This document shows, in pieces, positions 8,831-17,091 of a stretch of 64,000 nt of DNA. The notes under the pieces were generated by a model, which was given only the letters and a program-made list of their open reading frames with translations, was not told where the DNA came from and made no database searches. Both the position numbers and the translations under genes were made by a program. The DNA comes from Gaiellaceae bacterium. GTDB lineage: Bacteria > Actinomycetota > Thermoleophilia > Gaiellales > Gaiellaceae. The DNA is taken from the NCBI GenBank assembly GCA_026002995.1, contig BPGK01000001.1:2357988-2421987 (forward strand). Reading direction: 5' to 3'. The stretch's first letter is position 1, and the number at the start of each line of letters is the position of its first letter.

Positions 8831-8913
8831 GTGCCCCGTTACCACATATTCACCGCATTCGATGCATGCTGGTGCGAAGATCGGTGAGAACACGACCAGG
8901 AGGCCTTGAAGCC

Positions 8914-9555
8914 GTGACCGAGATGCTCGACCCCGCCACCCGTAGCCACCTCGCGAAAGCGGCCGAGGCGCTCCACGACGAGTTCGCGGAGATCTTCTCG
9001 AAGCAGACGATCGAGCGCTACCTCAAGGAGTCCATCGACCTCCTCGGAGAGTCGAAGATCTCCACCTACGTGCCCGTGCTCGCGCATCGGTTCGCGCGCG
9101 AGCGTTTGCGAGCGCTCGCCCAGACGGAAGGTGCGATCCCCAAGACGCAGCCGGAGATCCTGTTCGTCTGCGTCCAGAACGCCGGACGCAGCCAGATGGC
9201 GGCCGGGCTCGTCACGCTCCGCTCACGTGGCACGGTGCGCGTCCGCTCGGCCGGCTCCGTTCCCGCCGAGGCCGTGAACCCTCGGGTCGCCGAGGTGATG
9301 GCGGAGCTCGGAGTCGATCTGGCGGAGGCCTTCCCCAAGCCTCTCACCGACGAGGTCGTGCGCGCCGCCGACGTGGTGATCACGATGGGCTGTGGCGACG
9401 CCTGCCCGATCTACCCCGGGAAGCGCTACGAGGACTGGGTCGTCGCCGATCCGGCGGAGGCACAGTCGCTCGAAGAGGTGCGCGCAATCCGCGACGACAT
9501 CGACAGGCGAGTTCGAGTGCTCTTGGGCGAGCTCGGCGTCGAGACCGACGGCTGA
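8914..9555 (+). CDS. arsC: Arsenate reductase, low-molecular-weight phosphatase type, with N-terminal helical domain
   Basis: The C-terminal domain (from about residue 80) is an LMW-phosphatase fold ArsC. The P-loop is FVCVQNAGRSQM (CX5R), and the general acid Asp lies in DWVVADPAE. TMGCGDACP supplies the resolving Cys residues used in thioredoxin-type arsenate reductases. The first 75 residues form a helical domain (LAKAAEALHDEF...YVPVLAHRFARERL) like the three-helix-bundle dimerisation domain of some actinobacterial ArsC proteins. It converts As(V) to As(III) for export. AGGAGG at 8898-8903 lies ten bases before GTG 8914 and decides that start. Convergent with the TauE gene. Confidence 0.93.
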   Translation: MTEMLDPATRSHLAKAAEALHDEFAEIFSKQTIERYLKESIDLLGESKISTYVPVLAHRFARERLRALAQTEGAIPKTQPEILFVCVQNAGRSQMAAGLVTLRSRGTVRVRSAGSVPAEAVNPRVAEVMAELGVDLAEAFPKPLTDEVVRAADVVITMGCGDACPIYPGKRYEDWVVADPAEAQSLEEVRAIRDDIDRRVRVLLGELGVETDG

Positions 9556-9558
9556 GCG

Positions 9559-10299
9559 TCACAGCACGACCGTGACGACCCTGTAGGCCGTCACGGTGGC
9601 GATCAGGATCGCGAAGAGCTGCTTCACCCACGCCGCCGGGACGTAGAGGCTCGTGATGCGGGCGCCGACGAACGACCCCGACACGCCTGCGACGAGAAGG
9701 ACAACCGTCAGCGTCGGGTTCCAGACCGCCGTGCTCAGGTGCGGGATGAGAGCGGTGAACGACGGCGGCGTCACCGCGATGGCGTTCATCGCCGCGGCGT
9801 GCTTCACCTCGACGCCCACGAGCACAAGCGTCGGCAGGAGGAGGAACCCCGGGCCGACGCCGAGGAGGCCGCTCAGGACGGCGATCGGGATCGCGAGCAG
9901 CACGGCGAGCCGGAAGCACACGCGGTCTGAGCGCGCCGTGACGGGCCGAAAGAGACGGTAGGCCAGGTAGCCGACAGCGGCCAGGTACACGCTCCAGATC
10001 GCCTCGGCGGCGACGACCTGGGCGAGCAGCGCTCCGACAGGCGCTGCGACGGCGGTAGCCCCGGCGAGGATGCCCGCACGCCGCCAGTCCACGAGACCGC
10101 TACGGGCGAAGCCGATCGCCGCGGCGAACGCCGTGAAGCCGTTCAGCAGCAGGCTCAGCGGCTGCACCTCGTGCACGAGGTCGGCCATGAAGAGCGAGAG
10201 GAACGGGACAGCGGCAAAGGCAACCCCGAGCCCGAGCATCCCGGAGAGGATCGCGAGCACGAAGAGGCCGGTGACGAGGATCAGGGTCTCGGCGTCCAT
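9559..10299 (-). CDS. TauE/SafE-family membrane transporter
   Basis: The 246-residue protein has about eight transmembrane helices in two similar halves. Each half has the family's glycine-rich signature: LSGMLGLGVAFAAVPFL near residue 20 and LSGLLGVGPGFLLLPTL near residue 140. TauE/SafE proteins are proposed exporters of sulfite or organosulfur anions. It is 18 bases downstream of the osmC gene on the same strand, and that operon carries an ArsR-type operator, suggesting a role in the arsenic or thiol response. The transported anion cannot be named from sequence. Confidence 0.88.
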   Translation of the reverse strand: MDAETLILVTGLFVLAILSGMLGLGVAFAAVPFLSLFMADLVHEVQPLSLLLNGFTAFAAAIGFARSGLVDWRRAGILAGATAVAAPVGALLAQVVAAEAIWSVYLAAVGYLAYRLFRPVTARSDRVCFRLAVLLAIPIAVLSGLLGVGPGFLLLPTLVLVGVEVKHAAAMNAIAVTPPSFTALIPHLSTAVWNPTLTVVLLVAGVSGSFVGARITSLYVPAAWVKQLFAILIATVTAYRVVTVVL

Positions 10300-10317
10300 G
10301 ATCTCTCCGCGCTCCGC

Positions 10318-10755
10318 TCACCTCGCCGGCACCGAAGGCTCCTCGACGATCACGACGCCCGTGACCTCGCAGGAGGCTGCGAGCGTGTTGTAGACGGTTC
10401 CGAACTTCATGAGGTTGCGGTGCAGCCGCTCGACGCGCTCGGGCGGCTCCCTCGTCTCGATGCGGAGCTCGTACGCGATGCGCGTGAACCGAGGCGGCGC
10501 CTCCTGCCGCTCCGCCGTCACCCGGATACGAGCTCCGGAGTAGGAGAAGGGGAGGAGCTCCGAGAAGCGCTCGAGGTTCTTCAGGACGCAGGCGGCGAAT
10601 GCGAGCGCAAGCAGCTCCGCGGGCCCCGGCAGCTCGTCGCCCTGTCCCGATGACGTGTCGAAGCGAATGGCGCTGCGCTTGCAGCGGCCTTCGGAGACCC
10701 CCGCGGCGACGACCCGCGCCTCGACCTCGTAGCGAAGGGCGGTGCTCCCCGACAT
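10318..10755 (-). CDS. OsmC/Ohr-family protein
   Basis: This 145-residue protein has the OsmC fold pattern, with PGPAELLALAFAACVLKNLER providing the first conserved Cys and LAASCEVTG the second. OsmC/Ohr proteins reduce organic hydroperoxides with this Cys pair, while other members act on sulfur compounds. A strong ribosome site (GAGAGGAGG) precedes ATG 10755. A -10-like TAGGCT (10787 down to 10782) and the palindrome at 10795-10810 lie upstream, so the gene and the following TauE gene are probably ArsR-controlled. Confidence 0.88.
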   Translation of the reverse strand: MSGSTALRYEVEARVVAAGVSEGRCKRSAIRFDTSSGQGDELPGPAELLALAFAACVLKNLERFSELLPFSYSGARIRVTAERQEAPPRFTRIAYELRIETREPPERVERLHRNLMKFGTVYNTLAASCEVTGVVIVEEPSVPAR

Positions 10756-10794
10756 CGGTACCTCCTCTCTCGCTGCGCCACAGCCTACTTCTCT

Positions 10795-10810
10795 ATCGAT
10801 TCTCGTCGAT
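10795..10810. promoter_or_regulatory. Predicted ArsR operator upstream of osmC-tauE
   Basis: ATCGA-N6-TCGAT is an exact match in half-sites and spacing to the arsR-arsC operator. It lies seven bases upstream of the osmC -10 (10782-10787), over the expected -35 position, so binding should block RNA polymerase. Confidence 0.6.
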
Positions 10811-10866
10811 GCGTGATCGCCCGAGAGTAGTCCGTCCCGGAGAGTTACGGACTCGGCGCCGACGCC

Positions 10867-11112
10867 CTACTCGGGCGCGCCGGAGAGCGCACGCACGAGC
10901 CGCTCGAGCTCGGCCGAGGGGTCGCGACCGACGGCGACGCCCGCGAGGAAGCAGGCGAGCGGCGCGTTCGTGCGGTCCCCACTCTCGTGCGCCGCGACCC
11001 GGGCGAGCTCGAGCAGTGCCTCGCTCTCCGCGTCTGTGAGCGAAAGGGTGTCCAGATCGAGCCCGGCCTCGGCGGCGAGTCGGTCCCGCGCAGCCTCGAG
11101 CCACTCGTGCAC
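10867..11112 (-). CDS. Small DUF6457-like protein
   Basis: This 81-residue soluble protein (MHEWLEAARDRLAAEAGL...APLACFLAGVAVG) resembles the DUF6457 family of actinobacteria. It is predicted helical, with no metal motif. Members are often found beside molybdenum-cofactor genes, which fits its position divergent from the molybdoenzyme operon. That link is from memory of the family, and a biochemical role is not known. Confidence 0.65.
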   Translation of the reverse strand: MHEWLEAARDRLAAEAGLDLDTLSLTDAESEALLELARVAAHESGDRTNAPLACFLAGVAVGRDPSAELERLVRALSGAPE

Positions 11113-11233
11113 GGGCCCATCCTACAGCGCCACGAATCCGTAGTTTTTCCGCCCAGGCCGCGTGCCAATCCGGATTTCCCCTCCCCCGTCGCGGACGAAC
11201 CTGTCACAGGCGAACCGCGACGGGAGGTGGCAC

Positions 11234-12502
11234 ATGGCACGCGTCCTCTCCATCTCGACCGAGACAAGCCTCGCTGCGCGCTGGCCGTGTGCCTTCGCCG
11301 GACCGTGTGCACCGCATCGTGTCCTCGCCGAGACCTCGGATCTCGGCGAGGCCTTGCGCCTGCGCGACGAGCTCCGGCCCGACGTCGTCGTGCTCGAGCT
11401 CGGGCCGGGTCGCGAGGAGGCAGTCGCAGCCTGCGAGCAGCTCGCAGACGGCGCGCCCCCGGTGGTAGCGCTTGCACCGCGCCTCGACGACGAGGAGCGG
11501 GCCGACCTGCTCGCGGCAGGCGCAACCGGATACGTCCTCACCACGATCGAAGACGGCGGCTTCGCGATCGCGCTCCAGGCTGTCGCCGAGGTCGCTGGGC
11601 CGACTCCGGCTCCAGCGAGCTCGACGACCGACCGGACGCGCGGCACCACCTCGAGGGCGGACTTCCTCCGCATGACCGGTCTCGCCGCCGCGGTTGCGAC
11701 CGTCATCCCGACGGCGAGCCGAGCGCAGACGACGACGCTCGAGACGAACCCCTCCCCATCGGCACCCGCCTCGCTCCCGACGCTGCCGGCGCCATCCGAC
11801 GGCGAGAGTGACCTGTTGCGCATGCAGCGCGAGCTCGTCGCTGCGATGCGCAAGCCGGTGGAGGAGCGCAAGTGGGTGATGGTCATCGACCTGCGCAAGT
11901 GCTCCGGCTGCGACGCGTGCACCATCGCCTGCAAGGCCGAGAACCAGTTGCCGCCCGGGGTCGTCTACCGACCGGTCGTCCAAGAGGAGGTCGGCACGTA
12001 CCCGAACGTCCGCCGCCGCTTCCTGCCCCGGCCCTGCATGCAGTGCGAGAAGCCGCCGTGCACGCCGGTGTGCCCGGTCGGCGCCACCTGGCGTCGACGA
12101 GACGGCGTGATCGCGATCGACTACGAGAAGTGCATCGGCTGCCGCTACTGCCTCACCGCGTGCCCGTACTCGGCCCGCACGACCGACAAGGGCGAGTTCT
12201 ACACCGACACCACCCCCGCGAGACAGCCCTACGAGGAGCAGGTCTCCCCGGAGTACAACGCGGGCTTCCGGCGCGCGGACGGCGGCTCGCCGATCGGCAA
12301 CGCTCGCAAGTGCCACTTCTGCCTGCACCGGCTCGAGGCGGGTCAGCTCCCCGCGTGCGTGACGAGCTGCATCGGGCACGCCACGTTCTTCGGCGACGCG
12401 AACGACCCGACGAGCCTCATCGCAGAGCTCATCGGGCGTCCCGAAGCCCGGCGCCTGAAGGAAGAGCTCGGAACCCAGCCCCGCGTCTACTACCTCACCT
12501 GA
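11234..12502 (+). CDS. Molybdoenzyme iron-sulfur subunit with N-terminal receiver-like domain
   Basis: The C-terminal two-thirds is an electron-transfer subunit like PsrB/TtrB/ArrB, with four cysteine clusters: [11 protein letters not shown] from residue 223, [26 protein letters not shown] and CHFC...CVTSC. These bind four [4Fe-4S] clusters. The first hundred residues look like a response-regulator receiver fold ([12 protein letters not shown], then PPVVALAP, then [13 protein letters not shown]), but Glu replaces the phospho-acceptor Asp. Between the two lies [19 protein letters not shown] (140-158), which resembles a Tat signal with only one Arg. ATG 11234 has GGGAGGTGG upstream. It is 12 bases before the catalytic fusion gene. 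The internal signal raises the question of maturation and location. Confidence 0.87.
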   Translation: MARVLSISTETSLAARWPCAFAGPCAPHRVLAETSDLGEALRLRDELRPDVVVLELGPGREEAVAACEQLADGAPPVVALAPRLDDEERADLLAAGATGYVLTTIEDGGFAIALQAVAEVAGPTPAPASSTTDRTRGTTSRADFLRMTGLAAAVATVIPTASRAQTTTLETNPSPSAPASLPTLPAPSDGESDLLRMQRELVAAMRKPVEERKWVMVIDLRKCSGCDACTIACKAENQLPPGVVYRPVVQEEVGTYPNVRRRFLPRPCMQCEKPPCTPVCPVGATWRRRDGVIAIDYEKCIGCRYCLTACPYSARTTDKGEFYTDTTPARQPYEEQVSPEYNAGFRRADGGSPIGNARKCHFCLHRLEAGQLPACVTSCIGHATFFGDANDPTSLIAELIGRPEARRLKEELGTQPRVYYLT

Positions 12503-12514
12503 AGGAGGCCGTCG

Positions 12515-15500
12515 ATGAACCGCACCCACGTCGAGCGCGCACTGATCGCGACCTGGGCCGTGGCGTTTCTGCTCGGCGGGCTCGGCGTCCTCTGGCGCCT
12601 GTATTCCGAGCACGCAGACTTCGGCAGCTACATCCCGTGGGGGCTCTGGGTCGCGCTCTACGCATGGTTCGTCGGCCTCTCGGCCGGCGCATACATGCTC
12701 TTCGCCGCGGGCGAGGTGTTCCGGATCGACCGGCTGCGCCGCATCAGCCGACCCGCGCTCGTGATCTCGGTCGCATCGCTCGTCTCCGGCCTCCTCGTCG
12801 TGGGGCTCGACCTCGGCCACCTGGAGCGCTTCTGGAAGGTCTACGTGTACGGAAACCCGACCTCGCTGATGGCCTGGGAGATCTCGTTCTACACCGCGTT
12901 CGGGCTGCTCGCTCCCGTCACGCTCGTGCTCGCCTTCCGCAACGAGCTCTCGCGCTTCGGGCCGTTCAAGCCTCTCGCCGGTTCTGCCGGCGTCGACTCG
13001 CCGTGGATCCGGCCCCTCGCCCTCGTCGGCGGCATCCTCGCGATCGCGGTCTCGGGAGCGACGGGCGCGCTCTTCGGCGTCGTCGCCTCGAGACCGTACT
13101 GGCACACGGGGCTCCTCCCGCTGCTCTTTATCGCAGCCGCGCTCCTGTCGGCCGCCGCGGTGCTCACGGTCATCGTCGCGCTCACCTCCGGCGAGCGCGA
13201 CGGTGAGGACGGGGAGGTCGCCTTCCTCGGCCGGCTCACGCTCGCCTTCCTCGGGATCGCCGTGCTCGTCGAGTGGGCGGACGTCTCGATCGCCTGGGCG
13301 CAGCACTCGCAGACGGCCGCCGGCTGGGCCGCGTGGGACCTCGTCTTGACGGGGCCACGGTGGTGGGTCTTCTGGCTCGTGCACGTCGCCGCAGGCGTCC
13401 TCGTGCCGGCCGTCCTCTTGTTCAGCTGGCCGCGCAGGATCGCGGCAGTCGGGATCGCGGCCGGGCTGATCGCGGTGACGCTCGTCTCGGTCCGGCTGAA
13501 CATCGTCATCCCGGGCCTCGCGGTGCCCCAGCTCGAGGGGCTCGACGAGGCCTACACCGGCCCCGGGCTCACATTCGACTACAACCCGACGCTCCAGGAG
13601 TGGCTCGTCTCGATCTTCGCCGGCGCGCTCTTCGTCGGTCTCGTGGGCGGTTGGTACCGGCTCGTCGCCGAGCCGAGGCTCGGAGTAGCCATGCAGCCCG
13701 ACGCGTTGCCGGCCGAGAGCGAGGAGGCCGAGACGCGAGGCGAGTTCCTGAGCAAGGTCGGGCTCGCCAGCGGGGCGCTCCTCGCGACGCAACTCCCGCT
13801 CGCGATCCACGCGCTCGGCGAGCCGGGCTCAGGGCCAACGAGCCCGCTCGGTGAGGCGCCGTATGAGCTCGCGAAGCCCGAGAACATCGTCTTCTCCGTC
13901 TGCCAGCAGTGCAACACGCAGTGCGGGATCAAGGCCAAGCTCGTGGACGGCGTGCTCGTGAAGATCGACGGGAACCCGTACTCGCCGTGGACGATGAAGC
14001 CTCCGCTCCCGTACGAGACCCCGCTCGTGCAAGCCGCCGCCGTCGACGGCTGGATCTGCCCCAAGGGCCAGGCGGGGATCCAAGCCGCGTACGACCCCTA
14101 CCGCATCCGCAAGGTGCTGAAGCGCGACGGGCCGCGCGGCTCGGGACGCTGGAGGTCGATCGACTTCGACCAAGCGATCACCGAGATCGTGGAAGGTGGC
14201 GACCACTTCGGCGAGGGGCACGTCCCCGGGCTGGCCGAGCTTTGGGCGCTCCGCGACCCCGACCTCGCGAAGGAGATGAGCGCAGGCGTCAAGGCGATCT
14301 GGGACGGCGAGCTCACCGTCGAGGAGTTCAAGGCGAAGCATCGCGAACACCTCAACGTCCTCATCGACCCAGACCACCCCGACCTGGGCCCGAAGAACAA
14401 CCAGGTCGTCTTCGCCTGGGGCCGCCTCAAGTCGGGGCGCGGCGAACTGCTCCGCCGCTTCATCCAGGAGAGCTACGGCTCCGTGAACGCGCACGGGCAC
14501 ACCACGGTCTGTCAAGGGTCTCTCTACTTCGCCGGCAAGGCAATGAGCGAGCAGTGGATTGACGGCCGCTGGCAGAAAGGCGTCAAGGCGTACTGGCAAG
14601 CGGACGTCGGCGCCTCCGAGTTCGTGATCTTCGTCGGAGCGTCGCCCTTCGAGGCCAACTACGGCCCGCCCTACCGCACGAGCCAGATCACCGACGGCCT
14701 TGCGAGCGGTCGCCTGAAGATCGCGGTCGTCGACCCGCGGCTCTCGAAGACGGCGGCCAAGGCCTGGCGCTGGGTGCCCGCCAAGCCGGGGTCGGAAGGA
14801 GCGCTCGCCCTGGCGCTCATCCGCTGGATCATCGACAACCGCCGCTACGACGAGGCGTTCCTCCGCAACGCGAACAAGGCAGCTGCGGAGGCGGCAGGCG
14901 AGAAGACGTGGACGAACGCAACGTGGCTCGTGTACGCAGCCGGCGAGAACGAGGGCAAGCTCGTCCGCGCGTCGGAGATCGGCCTGGGCGAGGTGGAGGA
15001 GCGGCTCGACGCGAAGGGCAACCCGTACGAGTACGACCGTTTCGTCGTGCTCGTGAACGGGCGCCCCGTGGCCGTCGACCCTGCCGACGAGGCGAACCCG
15101 GTCGTCGGGGACCTGCTCGTGAACGGCACCGTGCGCGGAGTTCGCGTCAAGAGCGGGTTCCGGCTGCTGGCGGAGTCGGCGCGCTCGAGGACGATCCGGC
15201 AGTGGGCCGAGATCGTGGGCGTCGATCCGACGCTCATCGTCGAGCTCGCCCGCGAGTTCGTGAGCCACGGGAAGAAGGCAGCTGCGGACGTGCACCGCGG
15301 CGTCTCGCAGCACACGAACGGGTACTCCAACGTCGTCGCCTGGAACAGCCTCAACGCCCTGATCGGAAACTACGACTGGGCCGGTGGCTCGTCGAAGGCG
15401 ACGACCTACAGCGTGACCGCAGACCGAGATGGCGAGCCGATCGAGGGCATGCCGTTCCACATCCCGAGCCTGCACCCGGCGAAGCTGACGCCGTTCGGGA

Positions 15501-16927
15501 TCTCGAGCATCCGGCACGACGTCCCGTACGAGAAGTCGACCATCTTCGACGGCTACCCCGCCAAGCGGCCCTGGTACCCGCTCTCGAGCGACGTCTACCA
15601 GGAGATCGTCCCCTCGATCGGCGACGCCTACCCGTACCCGGTCAAGGCGCTCTTCCTGTACATGGGCTCCCCCGTGTACGCGCTTCCCGGCGGCCACACG
15701 AACATCGAGGTGCTGTCCGACCCGACGAAGCTCCCGCTCTTCGTCGCGAGCGACATCGTCGTCGGCGAGACCTCGATGTACGCGGACTACATCTTCCCCG
15801 ACCTCTCCTACCTCGAGCGTTGGGAGTTCGCCGGCTCGCACCCCGGCGTCGTGGAGAAGGTGCAGCCGATTCGCCAGCCGGTGATCGCGCCGCTCACCGA
15901 GAGCGTGACCGTGTACGGGGAGGAGCAACCGCTCTCCTTCGAGGCGATGCTCTTCGGGCTGGCCGAGAAGCTGGGGCTGCCCGGCTTCGGCCCGAACGGC
16001 CTGGGCGACGGGCGACCGCTCGCCCGGCCCGAGGACTACTACCTCCTCATGGTCGCCAACGTCGCGGCAGGCGACAAGCAGAACCCGGTGGATCCGGCAT
16101 CCGACGACGAGATCGCGCTCCTCACCGAGTCGCGGCGGCACCTCCCGGCAACCGTCTTCGACGCAGACCGCTTCCGGGCGATCGTCGGCGACGAGTGGTG
16201 GCCGCGCGTCGCCACGGTCCTCCTGCGCGGCGGTCGCTTCGACCGCGAGGGTCGGGACGGCGAGATGCTCGCCAACGCGTACGGCAAGCAGCTCAACCTG
16301 TACCAGGAGAAGACGGCGAAGGCGATCAACGCCATGACCGGCGAGCACTACCCGGGAGTGGCCGTCTACGTCCCCGCGCCGCGGGCGTCCACCGGCGAGG
16401 ACATCGAGGACGACGGCTTCCCGCTCCGACTCATCACCTTCCGCGAGATCATGCACACGAAGTCGCGGACCGGCGGGAACTACTGGCTGCTCGACCTCCT
16501 CCCGGAGAACCACCTGCTGATCAGCCCGACCGACGCCCGCGAGCTCGGATACCGCGACGGCGCCTGGGTGCGCCTCGTGTCGGCCACGAACCCCGAGGGC
16601 GAGTGGGCGCTCGGCAACAACCAGACAGTGCCCATGGTCGGGAAGCTGAAAGTGGTCGAGGGTATCCGGCCCGGCGTCGTCGCCTTCTCCCTCGGGCACG
16701 GGCACTGGGCGTACGGCGCCCACGACATCCTCGTCAACGGGGAGCGGATACGGGGCGACCATCGCCGCGTGCACGGCTTCCACGGCAACGCCGCGATGCG
16801 TGTCGACCCGCACCTGAAGAACACCTGCCTCGCCGACCTCACGGGCGGAAGCGCGGTCTTCTACGACACGTCGGTCAGACTCGAGCCGGCGTCGGAGTCC
16901 GACGCTGCGCCGGCCATGGCCATCTGA
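12515..16927 (+). CDS. NrfD/PsrC membrane anchor fused to molybdopterin catalytic subunit (PsrA/TtrA/ArrA-like)
   Basis: Residues 1-390 form an NrfD/PsrC-type quinone-interacting membrane domain with about nine helices. Residues 393-1470 form a DMSO-reductase-superfamily catalytic subunit. A [4Fe-4S] site is C463-x2-C466-x3-C470 with C515 (WICPKG). Cys666 in HTTVCQGS is the likely Mo ligand, which places it with the polysulfide/tetrathionate/arsenate group. The linker holds TRGEFLSKVG, a Tat-like sequence with one Arg. There is no stop between the parts; Met393 (ATG 13691, preceded by GGAG) could be an internal start. With the upstream Fe-S protein it forms a complete quinone-coupled complex. 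Substrate is unproven: sulfur oxyanions or arsenic are the leading options, the latter suggested by flanking ars genes. Confidence 0.88.
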   Translation: MNRTHVERALIATWAVAFLLGGLGVLWRLYSEHADFGSYIPWGLWVALYAWFVGLSAGAYMLFAAGEVFRIDRLRRISRPALVISVASLVSGLLVVGLDLGHLERFWKVYVYGNPTSLMAWEISFYTAFGLLAPVTLVLAFRNELSRFGPFKPLAGSAGVDSPWIRPLALVGGILAIAVSGATGALFGVVASRPYWHTGLLPLLFIAAALLSAAAVLTVIVALTSGERDGEDGEVAFLGRLTLAFLGIAVLVEWADVSIAWAQHSQTAAGWAAWDLVLTGPRWWVFWLVHVAAGVLVPAVLLFSWPRRIAAVGIAAGLIAVTLVSVRLNIVIPGLAVPQLEGLDEAYTGPGLTFDYNPTLQEWLVSIFAGALFVGLVGGWYRLVAEPRLGVAMQPDALPAESEEAETRGEFLSKVGLASGALLATQLPLAIHALGEPGSGPTSPLGEAPYELAKPENIVFSVCQQCNTQCGIKAKLVDGVLVKIDGNPYSPWTMKPPLPYETPLVQAAAVDGWICPKGQAGIQAAYDPYRIRKVLKRDGPRGSGRWRSIDFDQAITEIVEGGDHFGEGHVPGLAELWALRDPDLAKEMSAGVKAIWDGELTVEEFKAKHREHLNVLIDPDHPDLGPKNNQVVFAWGRLKSGRGELLRRFIQESYGSVNAHGHTTVCQGSLYFAGKAMSEQWIDGRWQKGVKAYWQADVGASEFVIFVGASPFEANYGPPYRTSQITDGLASGRLKIAVVDPRLSKTAAKAWRWVPAKPGSEGALALALIRWIIDNRRYDEAFLRNANKAAAEAAGEKTWTNATWLVYAAGENEGKLVRASEIGLGEVEERLDAKGNPYEYDRFVVLVNGRPVAVDPADEANPVVGDLLVNGTVRGVRVKSGFRLLAESARSRTIRQWAEIVGVDPTLIVELAREFVSHGKKAAADVHRGVSQHTNGYSNVVAWNSLNALIGNYDWAGGSSKATTYSVTADRDGEPIEGMPFHIPSLHPAKLTPFGISSIRHDVPYEKSTIFDGYPAKRPWYPLSSDVYQEIVPSIGDAYPYPVKALFLYMGSPVYALPGGHTNIEVLSDPTKLPLFVASDIVVGETSMYADYIFPDLSYLERWEFAGSHPGVVEKVQPIRQPVIAPLTESVTVYGEEQPLSFEAMLFGLAEKLGLPGFGPNGLGDGRPLARPEDYYLLMVANVAAGDKQNPVDPASDDEIALLTESRRHLPATVFDADRFRAIVGDEWWPRVATVLLRGGRFDREGRDGEMLANAYGKQLNLYQEKTAKAINAMTGEHYPGVAVYVPAPRASTGEDIEDDGFPLRLITFREIMHTKSRTGGNYWLLDLLPENHLLISPTDARELGYRDGAWVRLVSATNPEGEWALGNNQTVPMVGKLKVVEGIRPGVVAFSLGHGHWAYGAHDILVNGERIRGDHRRVHGFHGNAAMRVDPHLKNTCLADLTGGSAVFYDTSVRLEPASESDAAPAMAI

Positions 16928-16948
16928 GAGCTCCACCTCCCGGAGCGC

Positions 16949-16977
16949 GCCGGAGGCGGCCGACAACCGCCTCCGGC
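16949..16977 (+). terminator. Hairpin after the molybdoenzyme gene
   Basis: A perfect 11-bp stem (GCCGGAGGCGG and its complement) with a seven-base loop begins 21 bases past the stop codon. No T-run follows. It would separate the molybdoenzyme transcript from acr3. Confidence 0.55.
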
Positions 16978-17028
16978 AGCCTGCACCCACGAGCGTCGGG
17001 CCCCGAGGCGCGTTGCGGACGACTACGC

Positions 17029-17057
17029 ATCCATAGTTGTCGATGAATCGCTAGTCT
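17029..17057 (+). promoter_or_regulatory. Predicted ArsR operator and promoter of acr3
   Basis: ATCCA-N6-TCGAT (17029-17044) matches the ars operator with one mismatch. A -10 hexamer TAGTCT (17052-17057) starts seven bases after it, the same spacing as at osmC. Transcription would begin about 17064-17065, at the first base of a short reading frame. Confidence 0.5.
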
Positions 17058-17064
17058 CCGACCC

Positions 17065-17091
17065 GTGGGCGATTCGAAGCAGGTCGCGTGA
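17065..17091 (+). CDS. Possible eight-residue leader peptide coupled to acr3
   Basis: A GTG seven bases after the -10 TAGTCT opens the frame VGDSKQVA, which stops at TGA 17089-17091. That stop overlaps the GTG start of acr3 (GTGA), so ribosomes entering the leaderless frame would finish exactly at the pump start. acr3 itself has only a weak ribosome site. This is a reading of the layout; no expression evidence exists here. Confidence 0.35.
   Translation: MGDSKQVA

Noticed and set aside
11113-11233. ArsR operator upstream of the molybdoenzyme operon
   Set aside because: No ATCGA-N6-TCGAT pattern or close variant is present in this gap.
13691-16927. Separate molybdopterin subunit gene starting at ATG 13691
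   Set aside because: The frame is continuous with the NrfD part and no stop lies between, so one fused gene is the direct reading; the internal start is kept only as an alternative.
13829-16990. Long open frame on the minus strand opposite the molybdoenzyme gene
   Set aside because: Its translation is rich in Arg/Val/Leu/Asp without any domain, as expected for the antisense of a GC-rich gene, while the plus strand has clear molybdopterin motifs.
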